Positions 26,394 to 34,409 of a stretch of DNA of 64,000 nucleotides are shown here, piece after piece. The DNA lies in NCBI GenBank assembly GCA_038199035.1, contig JBBPZM010000069.1, forward strand, positions 1 through 64,000, read 5' to 3'. Source of the DNA: DATAEY01 sp038199035. Lineage in GTDB: Bacteria; Actinomycetota; Thermoleophilia; Solirubrobacterales; Solirubrobacteraceae. The translations under genes and the position numbers were made by a program. Below the pieces are notes generated by a model. The model saw only the letters and a program-made list of their open reading frames with translations. It did no database searches and was not told the DNA's origin. How positions within the stretch are numbered: the first letter of the stretch is position 1; every line of letters begins with the position of its first letter.

Positions 26394-28004
26394 TCATTCC
26401 CACTCGATGGTGCCGGGAGGCTTCGACGTGATATCCAGCACCACCCGATTGACCTCCCGGATCTCGTTGATCATCCGCGACGCCACCTGCTCGAGCAGGT
26501 CGTAGGGCAGCCGAGCCCAGTCCGCCGTCATGGCGTCGTCGGAGGTCACGGCGCGGATGGCCACGACATAGCCGTAGGTGCGCTCGTCGCCCTGGACCCC
26601 GACGGTGCGGATGTCGGGCAGCACGCAGAACGACTGCCACAGCTCGCGGTAGAGGCCGGCGGCGCGGATCTCGTCCTGGAGGATGGCGTCGGCGTCGCGC
26701 AGGACGTTGAGGCGCTCGCGGGTGGCCTCGCCGCCGACCACGCGGATGGCCAGCCCGGGCCCGGGGAACGGCTGGCGCCACACCAGGCGCTCGGGCAGCC
26801 CCAGCTCCGCCCCCACCGCGCGCACCTCGTCCTTGAACAGCGCCCGCAGCGGCTCGACGAGCTCGAAGGCCAGGTCCTCGGGCAGCCCGCCGACGTTGTG
26901 GTGGGACTTGATCGTCGCGGCGCCGGTGCCGCCGCCGGACTCGATCACGTCCGAGTAGAGGGTCCCCTGCACGAGGTAGCGCGCTCCCTCGAGCCGCGCT
27001 GCCTCCTCGTCGAAGACCCGGATGAACTCGCGCCCGATCACCTTGCGCTTGGCCTCGGGCTCGCTGACCCCCCTTAGGGCGTCGAGGAAGCGCTGCTCGG
27101 CGTCGACGGCGACGAGCGGCACCTGGAAGTGGTCGCGGAAGGCGCGGATGACCTGCTCGCCCTCGTTGCGGCGCATCAGGCCGTGGTCCACGAACACGCA
27201 GGTGAGCTGGTCGCCAACCGCGCGGTGCACGAGCAGAGCGGCGACCGACGAGTCGACGCCGCCCGACAGGCCGCACACCACCCGGCCCTCACCCACCTGG
27301 GCGCGGATGCGCGCGACCTGCTCGTCGATCACCGAGGCCGGGCTCCAGTCGCGCGCGCAGCCGCAGAAGTCGCCCAGGAAGCGCTCGAGGATGGCCTGCC
27401 CGTAGGGGGTGTGGACGACCTCGGGGTGGAACTGGATCCCGTAGAGGTCGCGCGCCTGGTCCTCCAGCGCCGCCACCGGCGAGGCCGTGGACGAAGCCAG
27501 CGCGGTGAAGCCGGGCGGCGGGGCGAAGACCGTGTCGCGGTGCGACATCCAGCACGTCTGCTCCTCGGGCAGGCCGGCGAGCAGTCGGCCGGGCTCGAGC
27601 ACGCGCAGGCCGCTGCGGCCGAACTCCCCGACCTCGGCCGGCTCGACGCGACCGCCCAGCTCGCGGGTCAGCAGCTGCATGCCGTAGCAGATGCCCAGCA
27701 CCGGGACTCCGAGCTCGAGCAGGCGACGGTCGAGCGCCGGTGCGCCGTCGGCGTACACCGACGCCGGCCCACCGGAGAGGATCACCCCCCGCGGTCGCCG
27801 GCGCGCGACCTCCTCGACACCGACGTGGTGGGGCAGCAGTTCCGAGAAGACCCCGCACTCTCGCACCCGCCGGGCGATCAGCTGCGAGTACTGCCCCCCG
27901 TAGTCGAGGACCACCACTTCCTCGGTCGCGACCGGCGCCTCAACCTCGACGGCCTCCGCCGTAGCGAGGGGGGAGGGAGCCTCAGCGGCGTCGGTGAGGC
28001 CCAT
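26394..28004 (-). CDS. guaA: GMP synthase (glutamine-hydrolysing)
   Basis: A 536-residue enzyme making GMP from XMP. The class I amidotransferase domain has VLDYGGQYSQLIARRV, the nucleophile Cys in VLGICYGMQLL and the HPE of FHPEVVHTPYG. The ATP pyrophosphatase P-loop is GLSGGVDSSVAA. The C-terminal dimerisation domain ends KPPGTIEWE. The ATG at 28004 starts a 45-residue Ala/Glu-rich N-terminal extension before the family start. A longer frame from 28061 would read through the repeat element and is unlikely. Confidence 0.97.
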   Translation of the reverse strand: MGLTDAAEAPSPLATAEAVEVEAPVATEEVVVLDYGGQYSQLIARRVRECGVFSELLPHHVGVEEVARRRPRGVILSGGPASVYADGAPALDRRLLELGVPVLGICYGMQLLTRELGGRVEPAEVGEFGRSGLRVLEPGRLLAGLPEEQTCWMSHRDTVFAPPPGFTALASSTASPVAALEDQARDLYGIQFHPEVVHTPYGQAILERFLGDFCGCARDWSPASVIDEQVARIRAQVGEGRVVCGLSGGVDSSVAALLVHRAVGDQLTCVFVDHGLMRRNEGEQVIRAFRDHFQVPLVAVDAEQRFLDALRGVSEPEAKRKVIGREFIRVFDEEAARLEGARYLVQGTLYSDVIESGGGTGAATIKSHHNVGGLPEDLAFELVEPLRALFKDEVRAVGAELGLPERLVWRQPFPGPGLAIRVVGGEATRERLNVLRDADAILQDEIRAAGLYRELWQSFCVLPDIRTVGVQGDERTYGYVVAIRAVTSDDAMTADWARLPYDLLEQVASRMINEIREVNRVVLDITSKPPGTIEWE

Positions 28005-28020
28005 CGGGCGAGCGAAAATC

Positions 28021-28108
28021 AAGCATGGCAAGGACGCAGGGAGCGTGACGTGCGCGAGCACGCGAGCACGCGAGCGACCGAGGACGCCGCCAGGCGAAGA
28101 TTTGCAGC
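28021..28108. repeat. intergenic repeat, single copy upstream of guaA
   Basis: A copy of the repeat lies between guaA and guaB3: GGCAAGGACGCAGGGAGCGTG, then alternating CGAGCACG units and GCGACCGAGGACGCCGCCAGGCGAAG. It shares both flanking blocks with the copies at 11.7 and 26.3 kb. It would form part of the guaA 5' region. Confidence 0.65.
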
Positions 28109-28120
28109 CGCCCGATGGCC

Positions 28121-29317
28121 TCAGTCATTGACCAGCGCGACCGCCCGGCCGTTCGCCCCCATGCCCACCGACTGGTCGCGCTGGAGCTGCTTGCCCTCGG
28201 TCTGGAGCGAGGGCGCGACCATGAGCTCGGCCCGGTTGAACTCGGCGATGTCGCGGTAACCGCAGGTGGCCATCGAGGTGCGCAGGCCGCCCATGAGGTT
28301 GAAGGTGCCGTCGTTCTCGCGGGCGGGGCCGGTGAGGATCTCCTCCAGCGTGCCGTTCTGGGTGGTGTGAAGGCGCGCGCCGCGGGGCAGCGACGGGTGG
28401 AAAGTCGCCATGCCCCAGTGGAAGCCCCGGCCGGGGGCCTCGTAGGCCCGGGCGAGCGGCGAGCCGATCATCACCGCGTCGGCGCCGCAGGCGATTGCCT
28501 TGGCCACGTCGCCGCCGTTGCGCATTCCGCCGTCGGCGATGACCCGCACGTTGTCGCCGGTCTCCATCAGATGCTGGAGGCGGGCGGCGGCGACGTCGGC
28601 GATCGCCGTGGCCTGGGGCACGCCGATGCCCAGGACCCCGCGCGTCGTGCACGCGGCGCCCGGGCCGACGCCGACCAGCACCCCGGCCGCCCCCGTGCGC
28701 ATGAGGTGAAGGCCCGTGTGGTAGGAGGCGCAGCCCCCGACGACCACCGGGACGGGCATCTCGGCGATGAACTCCTTGAGGTTGAGCGGGGGGCGCTCCT
28801 CGTCGGAGGAGACGTGCTCGGCCGAGACCACGGTGCCCTGGATGACCATGACGTCGAGGCCGGCCTCGAGCGCCAGCTCGTAGTGCGCTCGCACCCGCTG
28901 GGGAGTGAGCGAAGCCGCGACGACGACGCCCTCGGCCTTGATCTCCTCGATGCGCTGGGCGATCAGCTCGGGCTTGATCGGCTCGCGGTAGATCTCCTGC
29001 ATCTCCCGCGTCGCCAGCTCCTTGGGCAGCTCGGCGATGCGTTCGAGCTGCTCCTCGGCATCGTCGTAGCGGGTGAAGATGCCCTCGAGGTTGAGCACCG
29101 CCAGGCCACCGAGCCGGCCGATGGCCCCCGCGGTGGTGGGCGAGACGACGCCGTCCATGGCGGACGCCAGCAGCGGCAGCTCGAAGCGGTAGTCGCCGAG
29201 CTTCCAGGAGACGTCTACGTCGTCGGGGTCGCGGGTGCGCCGCGAAGGGACGATCGCGATGTCGTCGAAGCCGTAGGCCCGGCGAGCCTTCTTCCCGCGC
29301 CCGATCTCTACTTCCAT
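28121..29317 (-). CDS. guaB3: GuaB3 family IMP dehydrogenase-like protein
   Basis: A 398-residue TIM-barrel protein of the GuaB3 branch typical of actinobacteria, without CBS domains. The N-terminus RRAYGFDDIAIVPSRRTRDP is characteristic. The catalytic loop GPGAACTTRGVLGIGVPQ contains the Cys-Thr nucleophile region, and IADGGMRNGGDVAKA binds the phosphate. A GMP reductase-like activity has been proposed for some members, so IMP dehydrogenase activity should not be assumed. The ATG has TAGGAT 6 nt upstream, a leaderless start. Upstream of guaA on the same strand. Confidence 0.93.
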   Translation of the reverse strand: MEVEIGRGKKARRAYGFDDIAIVPSRRTRDPDDVDVSWKLGDYRFELPLLASAMDGVVSPTTAGAIGRLGGLAVLNLEGIFTRYDDAEEQLERIAELPKELATREMQEIYREPIKPELIAQRIEEIKAEGVVVAASLTPQRVRAHYELALEAGLDVMVIQGTVVSAEHVSSDEERPPLNLKEFIAEMPVPVVVGGCASYHTGLHLMRTGAAGVLVGVGPGAACTTRGVLGIGVPQATAIADVAAARLQHLMETGDNVRVIADGGMRNGGDVAKAIACGADAVMIGSPLARAYEAPGRGFHWGMATFHPSLPRGARLHTTQNGTLEEILTGPARENDGTFNLMGGLRTSMATCGYRDIAEFNRAELMVAPSLQTEGKQLQRDQSVGMGANGRAVALVND

Positions 29318-29323
29318 CGCGCG

Positions 29324-29329
29324 ATCCTA
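29324..29329 (-). promoter_or_regulatory. -10 box of leaderless guaB3
   Basis: TAGGAT on the minus strand, 6 nt before the ATG at 29317. Confidence 0.65.
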
Positions 29330-29349
29330 GGCTGGGCGGCGGACGAGAA

Positions 29350-29369
29350 GACCCCGCGCTGGCGGGGTC
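29350..29369. other. perfect 8-bp hairpin upstream of guaB3
   Basis: GACCCCGC and GCGGGGTC around a 4-nt loop. It lies upstream of the guaB3 -10 box, so it is not in that transcript. It could be an operator or a weak terminator for the PfkB operon coming from the other side. Confidence 0.35.
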
Positions 29370-29474
29370 GGGAGGAGCTGTGCGAGGCGGTGTCGGGCCG
29401 GGGGACCAACGCCCTCCCGATGGTACCAGCGGGCCCCCGGATCCCCGGCCGGTGATACCGCTCTTTGGGCCAAG

Positions 29475-29494
29475 GAGGAGCCCGACGGCTCCTC
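29475..29494 (-). terminator. hairpin at the end of the PfkB kinase gene
   Basis: GAGGAGCC and GGCTCCTC around a 4-nt loop, a perfect 8-bp stem that overlaps the stop codon. No T-run follows, so intrinsic termination is uncertain. Confidence 0.35.
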
Positions 29495-30473
29495 AGCCGA
29501 CCTCGGCCGGCAGCTCCACCGGCTCCACCTCGACGTCGGCCGCGAGCCGCTCGACTCCGCGCGGCTCGATCAGCCCCGCGCCGAGGTGCTGGGTCGACTG
29601 GGCGCCGCACGCCACGCCGAAGCGCAGGCAGCCGGCGGGAGGGCTGCCGGTGTAGCGCGCGGCCACGTAGCCCGCGAGGAAGGCGTCGCCCGAGCCGACG
29701 GCCGCGCGGGGCTCGAGCGGCTCGATCCGCGCGCGGTAGAGACGGGGCGCCCCCTCCTCGAGGACCTGGGCGAAGCAGCCGTCGGGCGTGGTCATGATCC
29801 CCTCGCGGGCCCCGAGCTCGACCATCTCGCGCACGGCGATGAGGCGGTCCTCGTCGTCGTTGAACTCGTGCCCGACCAGGCCCTCGGCCTCGAGGACGTT
29901 CGGGCTGATCACGGCGGGCTCGGCCCTCACCCCCTGACGCAGGGCCTCACCGTCGGTGTCGAGCACGGTGGTGACGCCGAGCTTGCGCACGTCGCGCACC
30001 AGGCGGGCGTAGAGGTCGGAGTCGACTCCGCGGGGAAGGCTGCCGGCGAAGACGCAGATCTGGGCGCCCTGGGCCAGGTAGAGCAGCTTGTCGCAGAACA
30101 GCTCGACCTCCGGGGGCGAGACCTCTGGGCCGGGCTCGTTGATCTCGGTGGTCTCTCCCCCGTCCTCGCCGTCGGCGCGGATCGTCGGGTCCAGGACAGC
30201 GGTGTTGGTCCGCGACTCCTCGCGGATGCGCACGAAGTCGTTGAGGATCGACTCCTCGGTGAGCTGCTCGACGATGCGGGTGCCGGTCGGCCCCCCCGCG
30301 AACCCGGTCGCCACCACGGGCTGGCCCAGCCGCTTGATCGCCCTGGCGACGTTGACGCCCTTGCCGCCGGCCAGGCTGCGCTGCTCGACGCTGCGATGAC
30401 GGCGGCCCAGGCGGAAGTTGGGCACCTCGAGCGTCTTGTCGATGGCCGCGTTGAGGGTGACGGTGATGATCAC
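29493..30473 (-). CDS. PfkB-family sugar-phosphate kinase (1-phosphofructokinase type)
   Basis: A 326-residue ribokinase-fold enzyme starting IITVTLNAAIDKTLEV, which is typical of FruK, LacC and PfkB. It has GGKGVNVARAIKRLG and the catalytic AVGSGDAFLAGY (Asp as base). FruK, tagatose-6-phosphate kinase and minor 6-phosphofructokinase cannot be separated by eye, and there are no fructose PTS genes nearby. The GTG start overlaps the stop of the DD-carboxypeptidase gene by 4 bases (GTGA). An Asp/Glu-rich insert follows residue 100. Confidence 0.87.
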   Translation of the reverse strand: MIITVTLNAAIDKTLEVPNFRLGRRHRSVEQRSLAGGKGVNVARAIKRLGQPVVATGFAGGPTGTRIVEQLTEESILNDFVRIREESRTNTAVLDPTIRADGEDGGETTEINEPGPEVSPPEVELFCDKLLYLAQGAQICVFAGSLPRGVDSDLYARLVRDVRKLGVTTVLDTDGEALRQGVRAEPAVISPNVLEAEGLVGHEFNDDEDRLIAVREMVELGAREGIMTTPDGCFAQVLEEGAPRLYRARIEPLEPRAAVGSGDAFLAGYVAARYTGSPPAGCLRFGVACGAQSTQHLGAGLIEPRGVERLAADVEVEPVELPAEVG

Positions 30474-31798
30474 GCGGTGCCTGCCCTGCTCCCTTGGTCG
30501 CGAGCCCTGCGGCGCCGGCCTGTGAGGGCGAGCGCCGCGGCGCCGGCGGCCAGGGTGACCAGGGCGAGGGTAGCCGGTCTGCGCAGGGCGTCCCCGATGC
30601 GCGCTCCCAGCGGCGGGGCGGGGACGGCCCGGGCGGTGACCAGCCCCACCCGCGCGACGGGGCGACCGTCGATGCGCACCACGACCGCTCCGGCCGGGCT
30701 GCCGGCCGCGAGCGGCCCGTCCAGCTCGCGGGGGGCCTCGACGCTGGTCGTGGTCCGCTGGCCGTACCGGACGACCTGCGTGACCGGGCGCATGGGCTCC
30801 AGTGCGACGCGCTGCCCGTCGCGGTGGCGGATGGCCGCGCTGGCCACCGCCCTTCCCGGGCGCACGACCGTCACCCGGCGCACCTGGCGCAGGCCGTAGT
30901 CGAGCAGGGCGATGGTGTCGGCGTCCCGGCTCGCCTCGCTGGGATCGGCGAGCACGGCGCTGATTACGCTCACCCCCCGGCGTGTGGCCGAGCCCACGAG
31001 GACGTACCCCGCGCCCTGGGTGTGGCCCGTCTTTACGCCGTCGACGAACGGCTGGGAGCCGACGAGGTCGTTGCGGTTGTCGACCACGCGGGGCTCGCGC
31101 CCGCTGGTCAGGGCGGCGCGCGGCTCGGCCACGGTGCGGCCGAAGAAGGGGAACCTCCTGAGCCGGGCGGCCAGGGTCGCCAGGTCCGCGGCCGACGAGT
31201 AGTTGTCGGGGTCGTCCAGTCCGATCGGGTTGGCGTAGTGGGTGTCGCGCAGGCCCAGCTCGCGCGCGCGGCGGTTCATCAGCGCGACGAAGGCCTCGGG
31301 GGAGCCGGCAGCATTCTGGGCGAGGGTCTCGGCGGCGTCGTTGGCGCTGGGCAGCAGCAGGGCGCGCAGCAGGTCGCGGACCTTCATGCGCTCGCCGTCC
31401 TGGAGGCCGAGCGTCGACTCCACGGCGATCCCGTGGTAGCCGCGCGCGGTGAAGACCTCGTCGAGCGGGACCCGCTCGAGCACCAGCAGGGCGGTCATGA
31501 GCTTGGTGGTGCTGGCCACGGGACGGCGAGCGTGGGGCTGGCGGGCGTAGAGCACGGCGCCCGTATCGGGCTCCACGAGGATCGCCTCGGGCGCGGAGAT
31601 CGCCGGAGGGGAAGGCGGGGCGGCGCTGGCAGGGCCGGGGGCCCAGCCCGCCAGGACGGCCAGGGCCGCGGCCAGCACACCCGTCCGCCACCCGCCGCGC
31701 CAGCTCGGCGTCCCGGCCGACACGCCCGTCCGCCACCCGCCGCGCCACCTCGCCGCCGCGGCCACCGCGCACGCCCCGCAACCGTCGCGCCGGCTCAT
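30470..31798 (-). CDS. D-alanyl-D-alanine carboxypeptidase (PBP5/DacF family)
   Basis: A 442-residue exported serine peptidase that trims peptidoglycan stem peptides. It has the STTK catalytic motif (Ser acyl-enzyme), the SAN motif in LLPSANDAAETLA and the KTG motif in GVKTGHTQGAG, all intact. The C-terminus has a membrane anchor (ALVTLAAGAAALALTG) and an Arg-rich tail. The N-terminus is unusually long and contains a 15-residue duplication (WRGGWRTGV twice) before the hydrophobic signal. The start overlaps the LysM gene stop (ATGA). Confidence 0.92.
   Translation of the reverse strand: MSRRDGCGACAVAAAARWRGGWRTGVSAGTPSWRGGWRTGVLAAALAVLAGWAPGPASAAPPSPPAISAPEAILVEPDTGAVLYARQPHARRPVASTTKLMTALLVLERVPLDEVFTARGYHGIAVESTLGLQDGERMKVRDLLRALLLPSANDAAETLAQNAAGSPEAFVALMNRRARELGLRDTHYANPIGLDDPDNYSSAADLATLAARLRRFPFFGRTVAEPRAALTSGREPRVVDNRNDLVGSQPFVDGVKTGHTQGAGYVLVGSATRRGVSVISAVLADPSEASRDADTIALLDYGLRQVRRVTVVRPGRAVASAAIRHRDGQRVALEPMRPVTQVVRYGQRTTTSVEAPRELDGPLAAGSPAGAVVVRIDGRPVARVGLVTARAVPAPPLGARIGDALRRPATLALVTLAAGAAALALTGRRRRARDQGSRAGTA
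31681..31760. repeat. 45-bp direct duplication in DD-carboxypeptidase N-terminus
   Basis: The block CCGTCCGCCACCCGCCGCGC recurs with a 45-bp period (31681 and 31726). It adds 15 codons in frame to the n-region of the signal peptide. Confidence 0.75.
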
Positions 31799-32103
31799 GG
31801 ACGCAGCTTCAGGCGCCGCCCGGGAGCCAGCGTCTGGGGATCGAGGCTGGGGTTGAGCGCCTCGAGTCGCGCCACCGGGACGCCTGTCCTGTCGGCGATC
31901 TTGGACAAGGCGTCGCCCGACTTAACGACATAGGTTCGGGGCGGTCGGCGCGGGTGGGCCGGGTGCGCGTTGACCGCCGAAGAGGGGGCGGCGGAACGCT
32001 CGCTCGAGCCCTGCACCGAGACGGCGACGGTGACCACCAGGGCGATCGCGAAGGCCACGAGCGCCGCCGGCGCGAGCAGGCGCACTGGGATGCGCTCGGG
32101 CAT
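31795..32103 (-). CDS. LysM domain membrane protein
   Basis: A 102-residue protein with an N-terminal membrane segment (LLAPAALVAFAIALVVTVAVSV), a Ser/Ala/Pro linker and a C-terminal LysM module (TYVVKSGDALSKIADRTGV, then LEALNPSLDPQTLAPG and RLKL) that binds peptidoglycan. First gene of a LysM - DD-carboxypeptidase - PfkB operon with 4-bp overlaps at both junctions. The ATG has TATCAT 10 nt upstream. Confidence 0.88.
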   Translation of the reverse strand: MPERIPVRLLAPAALVAFAIALVVTVAVSVQGSSERSAAPSSAVNAHPAHPRRPPRTYVVKSGDALSKIADRTGVPVARLEALNPSLDPQTLAPGRRLKLRP

Positions 32104-32113
32104 CGCGGCCCGG

Positions 32114-32119
32114 ATGATA
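32114..32119 (-). promoter_or_regulatory. -10 box of LysM operon
   Basis: TATCAT on the minus strand, 10 nt before the ATG at 32103, giving at most a few bases of leader. Confidence 0.55.
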
Positions 32120-32157
32120 GCCCCCGCTCAGGCGCGCTCAGGCGCTCGACGCGGCGC

Positions 32158-33099
32158 TCAGGCGCCGGCGTGCGAGAGGCCCCACGCCGCCGCCCGCAGC
32201 TCCTCCGCGGCGGCCGCAGCAGCCGCGGCGGGCTCACCGCCGGTCCGCTCGTGAGCCTGGGCGATCGAGCGCGAGGCGGTGACCAGGCCGCCCGCCGGCC
32301 CGGGCCCGAAGGCGGGAGCGAGGTCGGCGACACGGCCGCCCTGCGCGCCGACGCCGGGCAGGAGGAAGACGGCTCGCGGCATCAGCTCGCGCATCCGCGA
32401 CAGGTGACGGGGAACGGTCGCCCCGGTCACCGCCCCGACGTCGGACAGGCCCGACTCGCCGGCGCCCGCGCCGGCGCCGAGCTCCTCGACCAGCGCGGCC
32501 AGGCGCTCCCAGAGGGGCGACCCCCCGGCCAGCTCGAGGTCCTGCACGTCGGCCGCCCCCGGGTTGGCGGTGCGCACGAGGACGAAGACGGCCGCGCCGG
32601 CCGCGCGGGCCGCGTCGATCAGCGGCTCCAGCGCATCGCGACCGAGCAGGGGATTGGCCGTGAAGGCGTCCACGCCGAGTCCCGCGACTTCACCGGAGGG
32701 GGCGGGAGTCGAGCCGACCAGGGCCTGGGCGTAGGCGCCGGCGGTGACCGGCACGTCGCCGCGCTTGCCGTCGGCGATGGCCAGCAGGCCGGCGGAGCGG
32801 GAGGCCTTGAGGACGCGCGCGAGCGCCCGCCAGCCGGGAGCGCCGAGACGCTCGAAGCAGGCGAGTTGGAGCTTGACCGCCGCGCATGCCGGTCCGGCGG
32901 CCTCGATCAGCGCCTCGCAGTGAGCGCTGACCGCGGCCGCCGCCCACTCGGCGGGGTCGGCGCGCTGGCCCGCGGGGGCTCCGGCCTCCGCGGCCTCCGC
33001 CGACCCGGGCCACAGGCGGCCCGGGTCGGGGTCGAGGCCCAGGACGAGCTGCGAGCGGCGCTCGGCGACCTGGGCGGCCAGGCGATCGCCGAACGTCAT
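32158..33099 (-). CDS. pyrF: orotidine 5'-phosphate decarboxylase, long actinobacterial type
   Basis: A 313-residue PyrF of subfamily 2, the final step of UMP synthesis. It starts TFGDRLAAQV and has LVLGLDPDPGRLWP and the catalytic IADGKRGDV (Lys and Asp). GVDAFTANPLLG, LVRTANPGAAD, LLPGVGAQGG and VTASRSI line the phosphate site. The ATG at 33099 matches the family start; an ATG 15 bases earlier is possible. No other pyr genes are nearby. It lies 58 bp after the HU gene on the same strand. Confidence 0.93.
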   Translation of the reverse strand: MTFGDRLAAQVAERRSQLVLGLDPDPGRLWPGSAEAAEAGAPAGQRADPAEWAAAAVSAHCEALIEAAGPACAAVKLQLACFERLGAPGWRALARVLKASRSAGLLAIADGKRGDVPVTAGAYAQALVGSTPAPSGEVAGLGVDAFTANPLLGRDALEPLIDAARAAGAAVFVLVRTANPGAADVQDLELAGGSPLWERLAALVEELGAGAGAGESGLSDVGAVTGATVPRHLSRMRELMPRAVFLLPGVGAQGGRVADLAPAFGPGPAGGLVTASRSIAQAHERTGGEPAAAAAAAAEELRAAAWGLSHAGA

Positions 33100-33158
33100 G
33101 GCACGCTCGCCCAAATCGCCTGGCGGCCCGGGGCAGCGACGCGGCCCGGGGGAACCGG

Positions 33159-33434
33159 CTAGCCCTTGACGGCCTGCTTGAGCTTCGCGCCGGCGGTGAA
33201 GCGCGGGACGCGCGAGGCGGCGATCTGGATCGCCTCGCCGGTGCGCGGATGCTTGCCCTCGCGGGCGCCGCGCTCGGCGATGTGGAACTTCCCGAACCCG
33301 GTGAAGCTCACCTCGTCGCCCCGGTGGAGCACGTCCTGGATGCCGGTCAGCACGGCGTCGACCGCCGACTCGGCCTCCTTCTTGGACAGGTCCTGGCTCG
33401 AGGCCACCCGCTCTACGAATTCCGACTTGGTCAC
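33159..33434 (-). CDS. hup: HU family DNA-binding protein
   Basis: A 91-residue nucleoid protein with TKSEFVERVA at the N-terminus, FTGFGKFHIAERGAREGKHPRTGEAIQIAASRVPRF as the DNA-binding arm region split by the usual Pro, and KLKQAVKG at the end. It lacks the Lys/Ala-rich tail of mycobacterial HupB. The GTG start is set by GAGGAGG 7 nt upstream; the longer frame has no site. A TAGCTT box about 40 nt further up is a likely promoter. Confidence 0.95.
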   Translation of the reverse strand: MTKSEFVERVASSQDLSKKEAESAVDAVLTGIQDVLHRGDEVSFTGFGKFHIAERGAREGKHPRTGEAIQIAASRVPRFTAGAKLKQAVKG

Positions 33435-33529
33435 GTGGGTCCTCCTCGTGGGGGAAGCGTCGAAGCTAACAATGCCGGCGGGCATCGTGACTGCGGGGCA
33501 CCCGACGAGCAGGCGCTATTTGCGGCTTT

Positions 33530-33757
33530 TCATGCCTCGGAACCCAGCGACGCGCCGGCGTCGACCGCGTCGATCATCGCCTCGGCGGCGGCCTGGAGAG
33601 CCTGGGCGACCTCGGAGTCCGTGGCCAGCAGGAGGGCCACGCCATCCTCGTCGTAGACCTTGGCGTAGGGGCGCCGCGACTCGCGGCGCCGGCGCAGCGC
33701 GCCGGCGGCCTCCCCCACCGCGGCGGTGACCGAGTCCATGCGATTGCGCGGCTTCAC
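33530..33757 (-). CDS. 75-residue conserved-type hypothetical protein
   Basis: A small mixed alpha/beta protein with no recognised family. It contains an Arg-rich stretch (ALRRRRESRRPY), then AKVYDEDGVALLLAT and an Ala-rich helix. The GTG start overlaps the stop of the roadblock-like gene (GTGA), so the two are coupled. Its partner suggests a small regulatory module, but no function is assigned. Confidence 0.65.
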   Translation of the reverse strand: MKPRNRMDSVTAAVGEAAGALRRRRESRRPYAKVYDEDGVALLLATDSEVAQALQAAAEAMIDAVDAGASLGSEA

Positions 33758-34062
33758 GATCGTCCCAGGCGGCCGAGCACCACCCGCAGGTCGTAGAGGG
33801 CGAGCGCCGGAAGGGCCGCACGCGCGGCGACGACGACTAGCGCCGCATCGTGGGAGCGTGAGGCGAAGACGGCGCCGCGCCCGGTTCCCACCTCGATCTC
33901 CGGCGCGTCGGTGGCGGCCAGCAGATCGCGGGCCGGGCCGGCGAGGGACGGGCTCCCGGCCAGCCGTCGACCGTCGGGCGCGAGCACCACTCCATCGCGG
34001 ATGTCGGCGGAGATGTCGTGCAGCTCGTCGAGCGCCTGTTGAGGCGTGAGCGCGCCCGTCAT
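33754..34062 (-). CDS. roadblock/LC7-like domain protein
   Basis: A 102-residue protein with the pattern of a roadblock domain: an N-terminal helix (PQQALDELHDISADI), DGVVLAPDGRRLAGSPSL, then a central strand-helix block (GRGAVFASRSHDAALVVVA) and a final helix. Such proteins act with small GTPases such as MglA or as polarity and signalling scaffolds in actinobacteria. No GTPase gene is adjacent. The ATG at 34062 gives the domain start. Coupled to the 75-residue gene downstream. Confidence 0.65.
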   Translation of the reverse strand: MTGALTPQQALDELHDISADIRDGVVLAPDGRRLAGSPSLAGPARDLLAATDAPEIEVGTGRGAVFASRSHDAALVVVAARAALPALALYDLRVVLGRLGRS

Positions 34063-34086
34063 CGTGGCCGGCGACAATACGCCACC

Positions 34087-34227
34087 GTGCCGCTCGGAAA
34101 GGCCGCCTGGCTGACCACCGTCGCTGTCTGCCTCATCACCGCCGGCCTGCTCCTGGCCCTCGGCTACTACGGCTACGGGGCGACCGCGGTGGCCGTAGCG
34201 GCAGCGGCGGCGATCAATCTGCGGTGA
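34087..34227 (+). CDS. 46-residue two-span membrane protein
   Basis: A small frame starting with GTG and encoding PLGKAAWLTTVAVCLITAG, LLLALGYYGYG and an Ala/Val-rich second span ending AAINLR. Two predicted membrane segments, no family. It is divergent from the roadblock gene, 24 bp apart, so the promoters would be interleaved. There is no ribosome-binding site and no good TANNNT box. Confidence 0.5.
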   Translation: MPLGKAAWLTTVAVCLITAGLLLALGYYGYGATAVAVAAAAAINLR

Positions 34228-34289
34228 GGACCTACGGCCCGCGCAACCCGCGAGAGGTGTGAAGTGCCTCCGCCTTGGGAAGTGCCCAT

Positions 34290-34402
34290 GCCGGGGCCCC
34301 CGCGCAACCACCTCCTGTATCTGACCGAGCGCGAGTCCCCGAGCGGGTGGATTGCGCGGGGCCAGTCAGTACCGCTTCGCGGTAGTGGTCCGTGGCCCCG
34401 GC
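34290..34402. other. Y-shaped inverted-repeat element between convergent genes
   Basis: A 9-bp outer stem (GCCGGGGCC at 34290-34298 with GGCCCCGGC at 34394-34402) encloses two arms. Arm 1 pairs CCCGCGCAA (34299-34307) with TTGCGCGGG (34352-34360), extended by CCACC/GGTGG past one bulged A. Arm 2 pairs TACCGC (34370-34375) with GCGGTA (34379-34384). The outer stem and arm 1 stack without a gap. It could be a structured RNA or a compound terminator; the strand is undetermined. Confidence 0.45.
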
Positions 34403-34409
34403 CCCGCGC

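Noticed and set aside
28005..28061. Upstream extension of guaA to 28061
   Set aside because: The added residues are translated from the intergenic repeat; the ATG at 28004 gives a coherent N-terminus.
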